Positions 56,587 through 64,000 of a stretch of 64,000 nucleotides of DNA are shown here, one piece after another. A program made the position numbers and the translations under genes. The stretch's first letter is position 1. The number at the start of each line of letters is the position of its first letter. The stretch lies in assembly GCF_000186225.1 (NCBI RefSeq), contig NC_014933.1, positions 1 through 64,000 on the forward strand, read 5' to 3'. The notes under the pieces were generated by a model. That model was given only the letters and a program-made list of their open reading frames with translations. It made no database searches and had not been told where the DNA came from. The stretch comes from Bacteroides helcogenes P 36-108. Lineage in GTDB: Bacteria > Bacteroidota > Bacteroidia > Bacteroidales > Bacteroidaceae.

Positions 56587-57624
56587 TTATCCTTTGGCAT
56601 TAAGCAATGGTCTGTACTTTTCCAATGCCTGCTCAAAAACCTTCCGGGCTTCTTCCATCGTTCCATAGAACTCTCCGCCGGAAGCATTCAGATGCCCGCC
56701 GCCATTAAAGAATTCGGCAGCCAAGCGGTTGCAAGGGAATGTACCCACGGAGCGTAAAGAAATCTTAATCATAGGTTTCTCCGTATCCTCACGCAAGAAA
56801 CAAGAGAAGATCACCCCTTTTATGCTCAAAGGTATATTCACAAAGCCCTCGCTGTCTCCACGGATATAGTCGAACTGTCCCTGCTCTTTCTTGGTCAGGG
56901 AGATAAGGGCAGCATGGTGGTCGGGATAAACTTTCATCTGTGACAGCACATGTCCCATCAAACGAAGACGGCTTTCGGAATAAGTATTATAGACTTTACG
57001 GTAAATATCATCTTTGTCAATCCCTTTTGAAAGCAACTCGCTGATGATAAAATAAATTTCACGATTATTCGAATTATAGGTAAAGCCACCCGTATCGGTC
57101 ATCATACCGGTATAGATGCATTCAGCGCCTTCCTTACTGATGTCGCCGAAATAGCCCATGCGGCAGATCAGCCGAAATACCAACTCCGAAGTAGATGATA
57201 TTTCGGGATGAGAGATGATAATCTTACAAAATTCTTCAGGATGCAAGTGATGGTCTATCAGAATCTTTCTTGCCGGAGAAGCAAGCACGGCATCTCCCAT
57301 CGCATCGATGCGGTGAATGGCGTTGAAATCCAGGCAGCAGATAACATCCGCTTCTGCAATCAGTTGATCGGCAAACTCCTTATAGCGGTCATATAAAAGT
57401 ACGTCCTTACTACCCGGCATCCATTTCAGGAAATCAGGGAAAGCATTCGGCACGATTACATTTGCCGTCTTATCCTGAGAATTGAGAAAATGCCACAGCC
57501 CCAAAGAGGAACCGATAGCATCGCCATCCGGACCGACATGAGACACAATTACTATTTTCTCCGCACGTTCGAGCCACTTCGCAAAGTGTTCTATCTTAGA
57601 TTGCTCTATTACTTTAGTCAACAT
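56587..57624 (-). CDS. DHH-family phosphoesterase, NrnA-like
   Basis: Cytoplasmic phosphoesterase that degrades nano-RNA and/or dephosphorylates pAp. Motifs: VSHVGPDGDAIGSSLGL (motif I), CCLDFNAIHRID (motif II), ILIDHHLHPEEF (the DHH motif), MMTDTGGFTYNS (motif IV), and the DHHA1 tail GGGHLNASGGEFYG. 345 residues from the ATG at 57624; the longer frame to 57702 overlaps a promoter box. Upstream lies the palindromic repeat array. Normal length for NrnA; which of the two activities dominates cannot be seen. Confidence 0.9.
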   Translation of the reverse strand: MLTKVIEQSKIEHFAKWLERAEKIVIVSHVGPDGDAIGSSLGLWHFLNSQDKTANVIVPNAFPDFLKWMPGSKDVLLYDRYKEFADQLIAEADVICCLDFNAIHRIDAMGDAVLASPARKILIDHHLHPEEFCKIIISHPEISSTSELVFRLICRMGYFGDISKEGAECIYTGMMTDTGGFTYNSNNREIYFIISELLSKGIDKDDIYRKVYNTYSESRLRLMGHVLSQMKVYPDHHAALISLTKKEQGQFDYIRGDSEGFVNIPLSIKGVIFSCFLREDTEKPMIKISLRSVGTFPCNRLAAEFFNGGGHLNASGGEFYGTMEEARKVFEQALEKYRPLLNAKG

Positions 57625-57699
57625 ATGGTTATTACGATTTGACGATTTACAATTAGACGATTGGAGTATGATCCATACATCTATAACAAATTGAAAGGG

Positions 57700-57707
57700 C
57701 AAAAGTA
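57700..57707 (-). promoter_or_regulatory. -7 box of the NrnA-like gene
   Basis: TACTTTTG on the minus strand, 75 bp before the chosen ATG; it covers the first codon of the longest frame. Confidence 0.5.
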
Positions 57708-57846
57708 CGAAAAAGTTCGTGAGTTGACAGAAAGCAATGAAAGTTTATTTGGAGTTTGTATTCCATAATACCGGCAAAGGCGGCATAAGGCAGCCTGCAA
57801 AGCAGTTCTTATCCCTTGCAGAAGAGGAATGAAGTATGGATAAAAC

Positions 57847-57931
57847 TATATCTCGCTACGTGAGATATACATCTTAACGGCTAAGATATATATCTTGACC
57901 GTCGAGATATGAATCTCAGCAGCCGAGATAT
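57847..57931. repeat. tandem array of four ~21-bp palindromes
   Basis: Four consecutive units end in GAGATAT or AAGATAT at 57868, 57890, 57910 and 57931 (spacing 22, 20, 21). Each is a dyad of the form ATATCT-N9-AGATAT with a different centre (CGCTACGTG, TAACGGCTA, TGACCGTCG, CAGCAGCCG), and changes on one arm are mostly matched on the other. It lies in the 380-bp gap between comEC and the NrnA-like gene, where I see no gene. Confidence 0.85.
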
Positions 57932-58004
57932 ACTTTTCCCTATACATGGGTAAGCTTCTCGCACGGGATGCGTGTATCTTCCTCCTTAATTGATATCTTA
58001 CAGA

Positions 58005-60092
58005 TTATAACAATATGCGGACAGAACCTTTTTCAGAAAGAGAGAGATAAGGAATACCCAAGTGGATGCATTCACTGATAATTTTTTCTTGATAATGAAC
58101 GGAGAGGGAAGCGTCAAGCACAACCGTCCGCGGAGAAAACAGAGGTGAAAGTTCTTTTATCCCACCTGCATATCCCTTGGAAATATAAAGATAATCCACG
58201 GACATGGGACGAATGGCAGTCTTGCCCGTCCAGCTATCATCATGCAAGAAGCAAACGCTCGTTCCCACATAGCAAAGCATCCGGCCTTGCATGGAAAGAC
58301 AATCGGAAATATATCTTCCGGTCACCAATTGCGGCCTTTCCAAATGCAAACGATTCCAGTATGGAGAGAGGGCGCTGCTTAAACGGGAAACCTCCGGCAA
58401 GCTATCGGCACAAACCAGCCAAGACCTGCCGCTTTCCGCCATGCAGTGAACCGCCGGGCAGCCACGCACATTATAAAAAACCATGCTTTTCCGAGGAGCA
58501 TAAAGCATCACCGAAACCGCATGATAAGAAACAAGGGAAAGCAAGAAAAACAAGGCAAGAAGAACAGAACGGGCGGTTCGCCTCAACAGGCTGTAACCTA
58601 TCAGCCCCACAAGCAGATAGTACAGCAGAACCTCACATGCATCCATCCAAATACCATCAATCGAAGACAATGGCAGGTGCTCTATCCATCGGAGCACTTC
58701 ATTCTGAATATGCACCAATGTTCCTACTACCGACGAAAAGGCAAACTGAAGAGAAGGTAAAGGCGTCAAGACTAAAAGGATAACAGACGAATATAAGATC
58801 AAAGATACCATGGGAATAACCCATAGATTGGTCAGCAAAAAATGTGTGGAAAAACGGGAAAAGTAGAGCATTACCAATGGCGCCGTGCCGATTTGGGCAG
58901 CTATGGAAACCGTGACAAGCCCCCACCCATAACGCAAGAAGCGGTTTTTGACTTTCCACAGCATATATAGTTTAGGTTGAACGGCAAGAATGGAAGCCAC
59001 TGCCACAAAAGATAACTGAAAGCCGACGTCGAACAACCAAAACGGGTTATACAGCAACATTAGGAAAGCCGTAGCCGCCAATGTGTTCAAAGTCAACGGC
59101 TTTTCCGGCTGCAAACAAGCCAATGCCAACAGCGAGAACATGATGACCGACCTTACAACCGACGAAGACAAGCCCGTGAGAAAAGCAAATCCCCATAAAA
59201 AAACAAGAATGAACAAAAGCAGAAAAGGCTTCAGCCATGCCCAACGCTTCCACAAGGGTGCAAACACAAAAAGGAACAATGCGTAAATAAGCCCGATATG
59301 CAGTCCGGAAAGTGCCAGCACATGACTGGCTCCTGCCACCGAATAAGTTTCTGCGATATCATCACTCAATTCCTCCTTGTCTCCCACCGTCAAAGCCGAA
59401 AGAACAGCCAGCACATCTCCCTTGAAGCCTAAAGCATGATAAAGAGCAACCACCTTTTCCCTGCATTCCAATGCCCTTTGACGAAAAGTGAGATGGCTAT
59501 CCCGATCAATCACCCGCCAATGTCCGGATGCGACATAAGCCGTACCCGTAACACCTTTGTGCCTAAGGTAACTCGCATAATCAAACTCATCGGGATTTCC
59601 ATTATTGTAAGGTGGGTAAAGACGGGTATATATCAACAACTCAGCACCTTGCCGCAAACCAGATTCTATTGAATCTTTGGAGAAATAAAGCAGAAAAAGA
59701 TTATCGCAAGAAGCACGCAAAGAACTGCCATCCGTCCGGAACTCTTCCGTCAATACGGCACGGCAAAGAATGCTTCTTTCCTTGACTTCCGGTTTTTCGC
59801 AAATACGAACCTTACAGACAGAGGGATTTCCGGAAAAAGTATAATCTGTCTGCTCCAACTGCCGTCCAACAAGCATATAGCCCAAACAGAAAAAGAACAA
59901 ATGCACCCCTGCTCCATATAACCATCGTAAACGAAACCAATGAGAAAACCACGCAAGCATGAACAACGACAATAAGAGAGGCGGATATATCCACAACGGA
60001 AGGATGCGGGGAAACGCGTCCCCGCACAAGATACCGGCTAACAACGGTATCAAAAGCCGAAGGAAAGGATAATCGATAAAAAGTCGAAGCAT
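58005..60092 (-). CDS. ComEC/Rec2-type DNA-uptake channel protein
   Basis: Polytopic inner-membrane protein for single-stranded DNA import. N-terminal membrane segments (FLRLLIPLLAGILCGDAF...), a DUF4131/OB-like domain, then the Competence domain with SVAGASHVLALSGLHIGLIYALFLF and GLSSSVVRSVIMFSLLAL, and about ten hydrophobic helices. After about residue 560 comes a poorly conserved soluble tail without the HxHxDH metallo-beta-lactamase motif found in many ComEC proteins. 695 residues from the ATG at 60092 (60113 is possible). It starts 43 bp after the PNGase F-like gene and may be transcribed with it. Confidence 0.87.
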   Translation of the reverse strand: MLRLFIDYPFLRLLIPLLAGILCGDAFPRILPLWIYPPLLLSLFMLAWFSHWFRLRWLYGAGVHLFFFCLGYMLVGRQLEQTDYTFSGNPSVCKVRICEKPEVKERSILCRAVLTEEFRTDGSSLRASCDNLFLLYFSKDSIESGLRQGAELLIYTRLYPPYNNGNPDEFDYASYLRHKGVTGTAYVASGHWRVIDRDSHLTFRQRALECREKVVALYHALGFKGDVLAVLSALTVGDKEELSDDIAETYSVAGASHVLALSGLHIGLIYALFLFVFAPLWKRWAWLKPFLLLFILVFLWGFAFLTGLSSSVVRSVIMFSLLALACLQPEKPLTLNTLAATAFLMLLYNPFWLFDVGFQLSFVAVASILAVQPKLYMLWKVKNRFLRYGWGLVTVSIAAQIGTAPLVMLYFSRFSTHFLLTNLWVIPMVSLILYSSVILLVLTPLPSLQFAFSSVVGTLVHIQNEVLRWIEHLPLSSIDGIWMDACEVLLYYLLVGLIGYSLLRRTARSVLLALFFLLSLVSYHAVSVMLYAPRKSMVFYNVRGCPAVHCMAESGRSWLVCADSLPEVSRLSSALSPYWNRLHLERPQLVTGRYISDCLSMQGRMLCYVGTSVCFLHDDSWTGKTAIRPMSVDYLYISKGYAGGIKELSPLFSPRTVVLDASLSVHYQEKIISECIHLGIPYLSLSEKGSVRILL

Positions 60093-60134
60093 AAAATTGC
60101 ACGAGTGTATCACAACTCTGATAGCGTCATTATA

Positions 60135-61373
60135 TCAATCATCCCAAACCAAATAAGCAGAAATCAGCCAATGATTCATCTTGTCGCCATCGGCAGGCTG
60201 AGCATCGGGTACGCTAATGCTTAGGATGTGTGAGCCGGACACCAGATTGGAGAGATTCACTTCTTCGGGCCAGACATCCGTACCCGGACACCAGTTGGAG
60301 CGAGAAAAATCGGAAGAAGCAACCGGTTCTTCTATCTCTTTCATCTCGTAGCCTTCCTTGCCAATGAAGGAGGCCATTCTCTTTTCCAGCCACACACCGG
60401 ATCCCGGATTAAAGCGGCGAAAAGAGGCACAATCCGTACGCCAAGGAATAAAATCGAGTACAGTCTCACCGTCCACCTTCACCAAATTGCGCTGTTGAGT
60501 AAATTCATCACCCCCGCTATGGCCTCCATGCCCGGTAGTAATATACTTCAAACGGACATTCCGTGCAGAAGCAGGAAGGTGAAAAGGAACTTCTACAGCT
60601 TTACGTGCAAATATATCGGGAATATTCTGTCCTTGATAGGGAACCGTATTGACAAGTGGCAATACATGCGTCTGCCGTAGCTTGTCTTCCGGAATGTCAG
60701 ACTCCTTGACTTTCAATTCAAGTGAGACCAGATAGCCTTCGGCCGTCCACGAATCAATGTAAACACCCACATAAACATCACCTTCAAGAGCTGAATAGCG
60801 ATCGGTGACATCTTGAGTCCAGCTCACATTGTCTTCCCAGTGATCAATATATACAGGTTTACGCGTGGAGCTCAGTTCATTGTCCGGCTTACTGTAAAAT
60901 CCCACTCCGAAAGGAGTCATGAAACGCATGATTTCAAGGGTAGGAAGATAGTCATCGCCGGCTATGATGCCTTTCAGGTTCTCTAACTTAGTAGAATCAA
61001 TGGCGGGAAACCTCTTTTCACCTTGTGCTATGTTCAACAGATTGACAGCAGATTCCCTGGGAAGTACAAAACAAGAGCCCGTCTTGTCCCAACGATCACC
61101 GTTGGACTCTACCGTAACAGTTGCAGTTACCCGCACATTTCGCTTATACACCGGAATATGAATCTTCTTCAATATTATACGACCGTTCACCAGCCTTATG
61201 ACACCGTCCGCACCGGCTTCATTAAATCCATTCCAACGATCCGGCCTGTAGCACACATTTGTCTTCTCAAAGACTTTGACATTCACATCTCCAACCGCCG
61301 GATACTTTCTGGCCGAAATAAGTCCGGGGATACCCAAAAGAACAACAAAAAGATATAAAATTTTATTTTCCAT
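60135..61373 (-). CDS. PNGase F-family peptide-N-glycosidase-like protein
   Basis: Likely secreted amidase that removes whole N-glycans from Asn. Signal peptide 1-20 (ending GLIS). Both PNGase F beta-sandwich domains are recognisable: [10 protein letters not shown] aligns with the Asp60 loop (here Asp96), [13 protein letters not shown] with [22 protein letters not shown] with IYTETWLAKG (Glu118 becomes Asp207, Trp120 is Trp209), [12 protein letters not shown] with the Glu206 region (Glu290), and [12 protein letters not shown] with RAGWCPGMAVPT. An ATG two codons earlier is possible. Its start overlaps the upstream sulfatase by 11 bp, so the two are coupled. Alignment is by eye. Confidence 0.82.
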   Translation of the reverse strand: MENKILYLFVVLLGIPGLISARKYPAVGDVNVKVFEKTNVCYRPDRWNGFNEAGADGVIRLVNGRIILKKIHIPVYKRNVRVTATVTVESNGDRWDKTGSCFVLPRESAVNLLNIAQGEKRFPAIDSTKLENLKGIIAGDDYLPTLEIMRFMTPFGVGFYSKPDNELSSTRKPVYIDHWEDNVSWTQDVTDRYSALEGDVYVGVYIDSWTAEGYLVSLELKVKESDIPEDKLRQTHVLPLVNTVPYQGQNIPDIFARKAVEVPFHLPASARNVRLKYITTGHGGHSGGDEFTQQRNLVKVDGETVLDFIPWRTDCASFRRFNPGSGVWLEKRMASFIGKEGYEMKEIEEPVASSDFSRSNWCPGTDVWPEEVNLSNLVSGSHILSISVPDAQPADGDKMNHWLISAYLVWDD

Positions 61374-62958
61374 GAGCATGCGTCGTTGGAGTCAAAGTTA
61401 TGCTTTTATTACGCACCTTACGCAGAATCTGCTGAAGTTCAAATGTCTTTTCCGGATATTTAGCAGCCACATTTTCCTCCTCTAACCCTTGTTTCATGTC
61501 AAAGAGCTGCGGTTCGGGACGATAGCCTGTTTCAATCTTCGGCCCCCACTGAATCATTTTCGGTCCATCACTCGGTTCGATGTATTTCCAGTCTTTAGTG
61601 CGGACAGACAGAGTCTTGTTCTGTGACTGTTCGATAACCCAAGGCCGATCCGTATCGTCTTCTCCCAAAAGGTTTCCCAAACGGTTGAAGCTGTCGGGAG
61701 CGCTATTCTTGGGAAGCTGAATGCCTGATAGTGCAGCCATGGAGGCCAGCCAGTCTATTTGTGAAAGCACCACGTCCGATTCTCTTCCCTCTTCCTTGAT
61801 GCGCTTCGGCCAACTGACGATGACGGGCACACGTGTTCCACCTTCATAAGCGCTATATTTGCCTCCACGCAGATGTCCTGCCGGACTGTGTCCGTTCAGC
61901 AATTCTTCCGCCTTATCCTGATAACCGTCATCCACCACAGGACCATTGTCACTCGAAAGTACGATCAGTGTATTCTCACGCAATCCCATCTTCTCAAGCA
62001 CATCCAATATTTGCCCTACACTCCAGTCGAACTGCACAATAGCATCACCGCGGAGCCCCATCGGATTCTTTCCGCGAAAACGGTCATGCGGGAAGCGGGG
62101 AACATGCACATCATTGGTAGCAAAATACATAAAAAAAGGTTCATCATTATGCTTCTTGATGAAATCAATGGCATGTACGGTAATAGAATCGGCAATGTTT
62201 TCATCTTTCCAAAGCGCCTTTCCCCCACCTTTCATAAAACCGATACGGCTGATGCCGTTTACAATGGCCTGATCGTGTCCATGACTTGGTTTCAGGTTAT
62301 AAAGTAATTCCGGATTATTCTTGCCCGTAGGTTCACCGGGAAAATTGCGCACATAGCTCACTTCGATAGGCGCGGAAGGATCGTAATTAGCGACTTTACC
62401 ATTCTCTATAAATACACACGGCACACGATCGGCCGTAGCTGCCATGATATAGGAATAATCAAAGCCCAGATCTCCCAAAGCAGCAGAAAGCGGGGCATTC
62501 CAGTCCTGCTGCCCGGTTTTGTCACCCAAGCCCAAATGCCACTTACCAAGAGCAGCAGTAGCATATCCGGCACTCTTGAACACATCTGCTATAGTGAACT
62601 GCTCTGGTCGAACAATCATGCCTGCATCACCAGCGGCAACATCTGTGTCAGGTCTCCGCCAAGCATATTCACCCGTCAGCATGGAATAGCGCGACGGAGT
62701 GCTTGTAGCGGCCGTGGCATAAGCGTTGGTAAACCGAATACCTTGTTGTGCCAATTGGTTTATGTGAGGAGTCTCCACATTCTTTGCACCATAACATTGC
62801 AAATCTCCATACCCCAAGTCATCGGCATAAATAAAGATAACATTAGGTCTTGTATCAACTTGCTTATTCTTCACTTTTCCCTTGGCTGAAGCCTGCACGG
62901 AAACCGCACAAGACATGAGCGCCAATGAGCAAAGCCCTATATTCATCTGTCTGTTCAT
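61363..62958 (-). CDS. sulfatase, family S1, serine-type
   Basis: Secreted sulfatase: signal peptide about 1-24, metal site in [13 protein letters not shown], formylglycine motif S86-T-P-S-R90 (Ser type, needing anaerobic maturation), [21 protein letters not shown] and [12 protein letters not shown]. 531 residues from the ATG at 62958; the longer frame to 63012 would start close to the -7 box at 63017. The last 11 bp overlap the PNGase F-like gene, an arrangement that ties desulfation to N-glycan release. It also carries [14 protein letters not shown], typical of S1 enzymes. The sulfated sugar it acts on is not evident. Confidence 0.9.
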   Translation of the reverse strand: MNRQMNIGLCSLALMSCAVSVQASAKGKVKNKQVDTRPNVIFIYADDLGYGDLQCYGAKNVETPHINQLAQQGIRFTNAYATAATSTPSRYSMLTGEYAWRRPDTDVAAGDAGMIVRPEQFTIADVFKSAGYATAALGKWHLGLGDKTGQQDWNAPLSAALGDLGFDYSYIMAATADRVPCVFIENGKVANYDPSAPIEVSYVRNFPGEPTGKNNPELLYNLKPSHGHDQAIVNGISRIGFMKGGGKALWKDENIADSITVHAIDFIKKHNDEPFFMYFATNDVHVPRFPHDRFRGKNPMGLRGDAIVQFDWSVGQILDVLEKMGLRENTLIVLSSDNGPVVDDGYQDKAEELLNGHSPAGHLRGGKYSAYEGGTRVPVIVSWPKRIKEEGRESDVVLSQIDWLASMAALSGIQLPKNSAPDSFNRLGNLLGEDDTDRPWVIEQSQNKTLSVRTKDWKYIEPSDGPKMIQWGPKIETGYRPEPQLFDMKQGLEEENVAAKYPEKTFELQQILRKVRNKSITLTPTTHAHGK

Positions 62959-63016
62959 AAAATAATCATTATTACAGGTTTTCTTTTCATAATTCAAGCT
63001 ATATTTATTCAAGGCT

Positions 63017-63024
63017 CAAAAGTA
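63017..63024 (-). promoter_or_regulatory. -7 box of the sulfatase-PNGase F operon
   Basis: TACTTTTG on the minus strand, 59 bp before the chosen sulfatase ATG and just past the stop of the next sulfatase upstream. Confidence 0.5.
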
Positions 63025-63049
63025 ATAATAATTCTGATACCTGCATTTA

Positions 63050-64000
63050 TTACATTCTAAATTTAGGATTTTCAGCCTCCACGTGTTCTTTCTTCATGAT
63101 ATCCCTTATCTGTTTTATGATATCCGGGTGTTGAGCCGCCACATCGTGTTCTTCTCTGACGTCATTATCCAAATTAAAAAGCTGAATGTGGTTGTTCCCA
63201 TGCTTTATATCACCCCATAGCGCCTTCCACTTACCCATACGCACTGCCCTTTCTCCATCCAGTTCCGGGAACTCCCAATAAAGGTATTCATGCCGTATTT
63301 TCTGTTTTTTCCCTGTTAGAGCAGGCAAAAAACTAATGCCATCTGTCGCAGGGCTTTCAATCCCGGCTATCTCGGCCAACGTAGGCATTACATCTTGAAA
63401 GCCGCTGATTAAATCACTCTCACTACCTGCCTCAATCTTACCCGGCCAAGCAAAAATAGCAGGAACTCTGATTCCCCCTTCATGCAGGAAACACTTTCCC
63501 CAGCCATACTCCGACTTAAACAAACCGCCACTGTTGAACCAAGGCGAATCTGTGCCGCCATTGAAAGTAGGTCCATTGTCTGAAGTATAGATTATAACAG
63601 TATTTTCATAGACGCCATTCTCCTTCAGCCTTTCGACCAACTTACCCACTTGCTCGTCAAAATAACTGATCATAGCTGCATACGTGGCATGAGGATAACG
63701 GCAAGGCAAATAACCGGCAGTACCAGTATAAGGCTTTTCATCTCCAAATTTCTCCACATAATGCCGCACCCATCTTTCGGGCGCCTGAAGTGACACATGC
63801 GGTAGCGGTGTAGTCCACATGGCAAAGAAAGGAATGCCCTTGTGCTCATCCACAAAAGAAAGCAGTCTGTCAAAAATCAAATCATTGGCATATTGCTTTT
63901 GTGTATATTTAGCATAGCTCGCCTCCTTATAGGGATCTGCATCTTTATCCAGTACAGCATGAGGTGTCAACACCTTATTCTCTAAATACACCCTTTCGTC
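63050..64000 (-). CDS. sulfatase, family S1 (C-terminal part, cut by window edge)
   Basis: The frame stays open to the window edge, so the N-terminal catalytic part with the formylglycine motif lies outside. The visible 316 residues include PLPHVSLQAPERW, MISYFDEQVGKLVERLKENGVYENTVIIYTSDNGPTFNGG, KCFLHEGGIRVPAIFAWPGKI and the C-terminal LYWEFPELDGERAVRMGKWKALWG subdomain. Ends 92 bp before the next sulfatase on the same strand. With the PNGase F-like gene, this makes a cluster of at least three glycan-processing genes. Confidence 0.88.
   Translation of the reverse strand, partial: DERVYLENKVLTPHAVLDKDADPYKEASYAKYTQKQYANDLIFDRLLSFVDEHKGIPFFAMWTTPLPHVSLQAPERWVRHYVEKFGDEKPYTGTAGYLPCRYPHATYAAMISYFDEQVGKLVERLKENGVYENTVIIYTSDNGPTFNGGTDSPWFNSGGLFKSEYGWGKCFLHEGGIRVPAIFAWPGKIEAGSESDLISGFQDVMPTLAEIAGIESPATDGISFLPALTGKKQKIRHEYLYWEFPELDGERAVRMGKWKALWGDIKHGNNHIQLFNLDNDVREEHDVAAQHPDIIKQIRDIMKKEHVEAENPKFRM

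Noticed and set aside
57847..57931. CRISPR array
   Set aside because: Units are 20-22 bp palindromes laid end to end with no unique spacers and no cas genes nearby.

Overview
The window reads as a chromosomal segment of a gut Bacteroides (Bacteroidota). The signs are two ECF-sigma/FecR/TonB-receptor loci (one with a SusC/SusD pair), DUF1735-LamG, DUF4249, DUF4827, BACON and fimbrillin/BspA-type surface proteins, Ser-type sulfatases, an rprXY two-component pair, a fusA2-type EF-G paralogue, and Bacteroides-type promoters (TTTG about 19-21 bp before TAnnTTTG). The order rpsF-rpsR-rplI / marR / small membrane protein / rprYX / fusA2 matches what I remember of B. thetaiotaomicron. dnaA begins at base 87, so the record probably starts at the conventional chromosome start. 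I cannot name the species. No rRNA, tRNA, insertion sequence, prophage or CRISPR array was recognised.

Layout. 0-9 kb is core: dnaA, a nitroreductase, class II (B12-dependent) ribonucleotide reductase, a two-CBM20 DPE2-like 4-alpha-glucanotransferase overlapping folB, and a lytic transglycosylase. 9.3-18.8 kb is a compact glycan-utilisation locus: susC-susD-GH18-DUF1735/LamG on the minus strand, FecR behind its own terminator, and an ECF sigma factor transcribed divergently. The GH18 resembles endo-beta-N-acetylglucosaminidases, so N-glycan capture is the best guess. 18.9-28.5 kb is mostly housekeeping: mtaB-glycosyltransferase-mgsA, an acyl-CoA synthetase, an abundant-looking small lipoprotein, rpsF-rpsR-rplI, a MarR regulator, a 58-residue membrane protein and rprXY. 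28.8-36 kb holds fusA2, a periplasmic GH2 beta-galactosidase and hemW.

35.9-41.3 kb is a second transenvelope signalling/uptake locus (ECF sigma, FecR, TonB receptor with STN domain, DUF4249 lipoprotein), with no SusD. 41.6-49.3 kb has a small secreted protein whose promoter carries a perfect FNR-box-like palindrome, a LytTR response regulator with a TPR sensor kinase, and a divergent pair of surface lipoproteins built from BACON, fimbrillin-like and BspA leucine-rich modules. 49.7-60 kb mixes a sulfatase, a DUF2027/Smr protein, queA, a NUDIX hydrolase, glmM, a DUF4827 lipoprotein, an NrnA-type DHH phosphoesterase and ComEC. 60-64 kb is a minus-strand cluster of a PNGase F-family protein and two more sulfatases, the last one cut by the window edge.

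Points that stand out: an EF-G paralogue lacking the catalytic histidine; strong Shine-Dalgarno sequences only in front of rpsR and rplI; a perfect 26-bp hairpin and a tandem array of four ~21-bp palindromes between genes; a 13-mer shared by the fecR and susC upstream regions; and a PNGase F-like enzyme embedded in a sulfatase operon.
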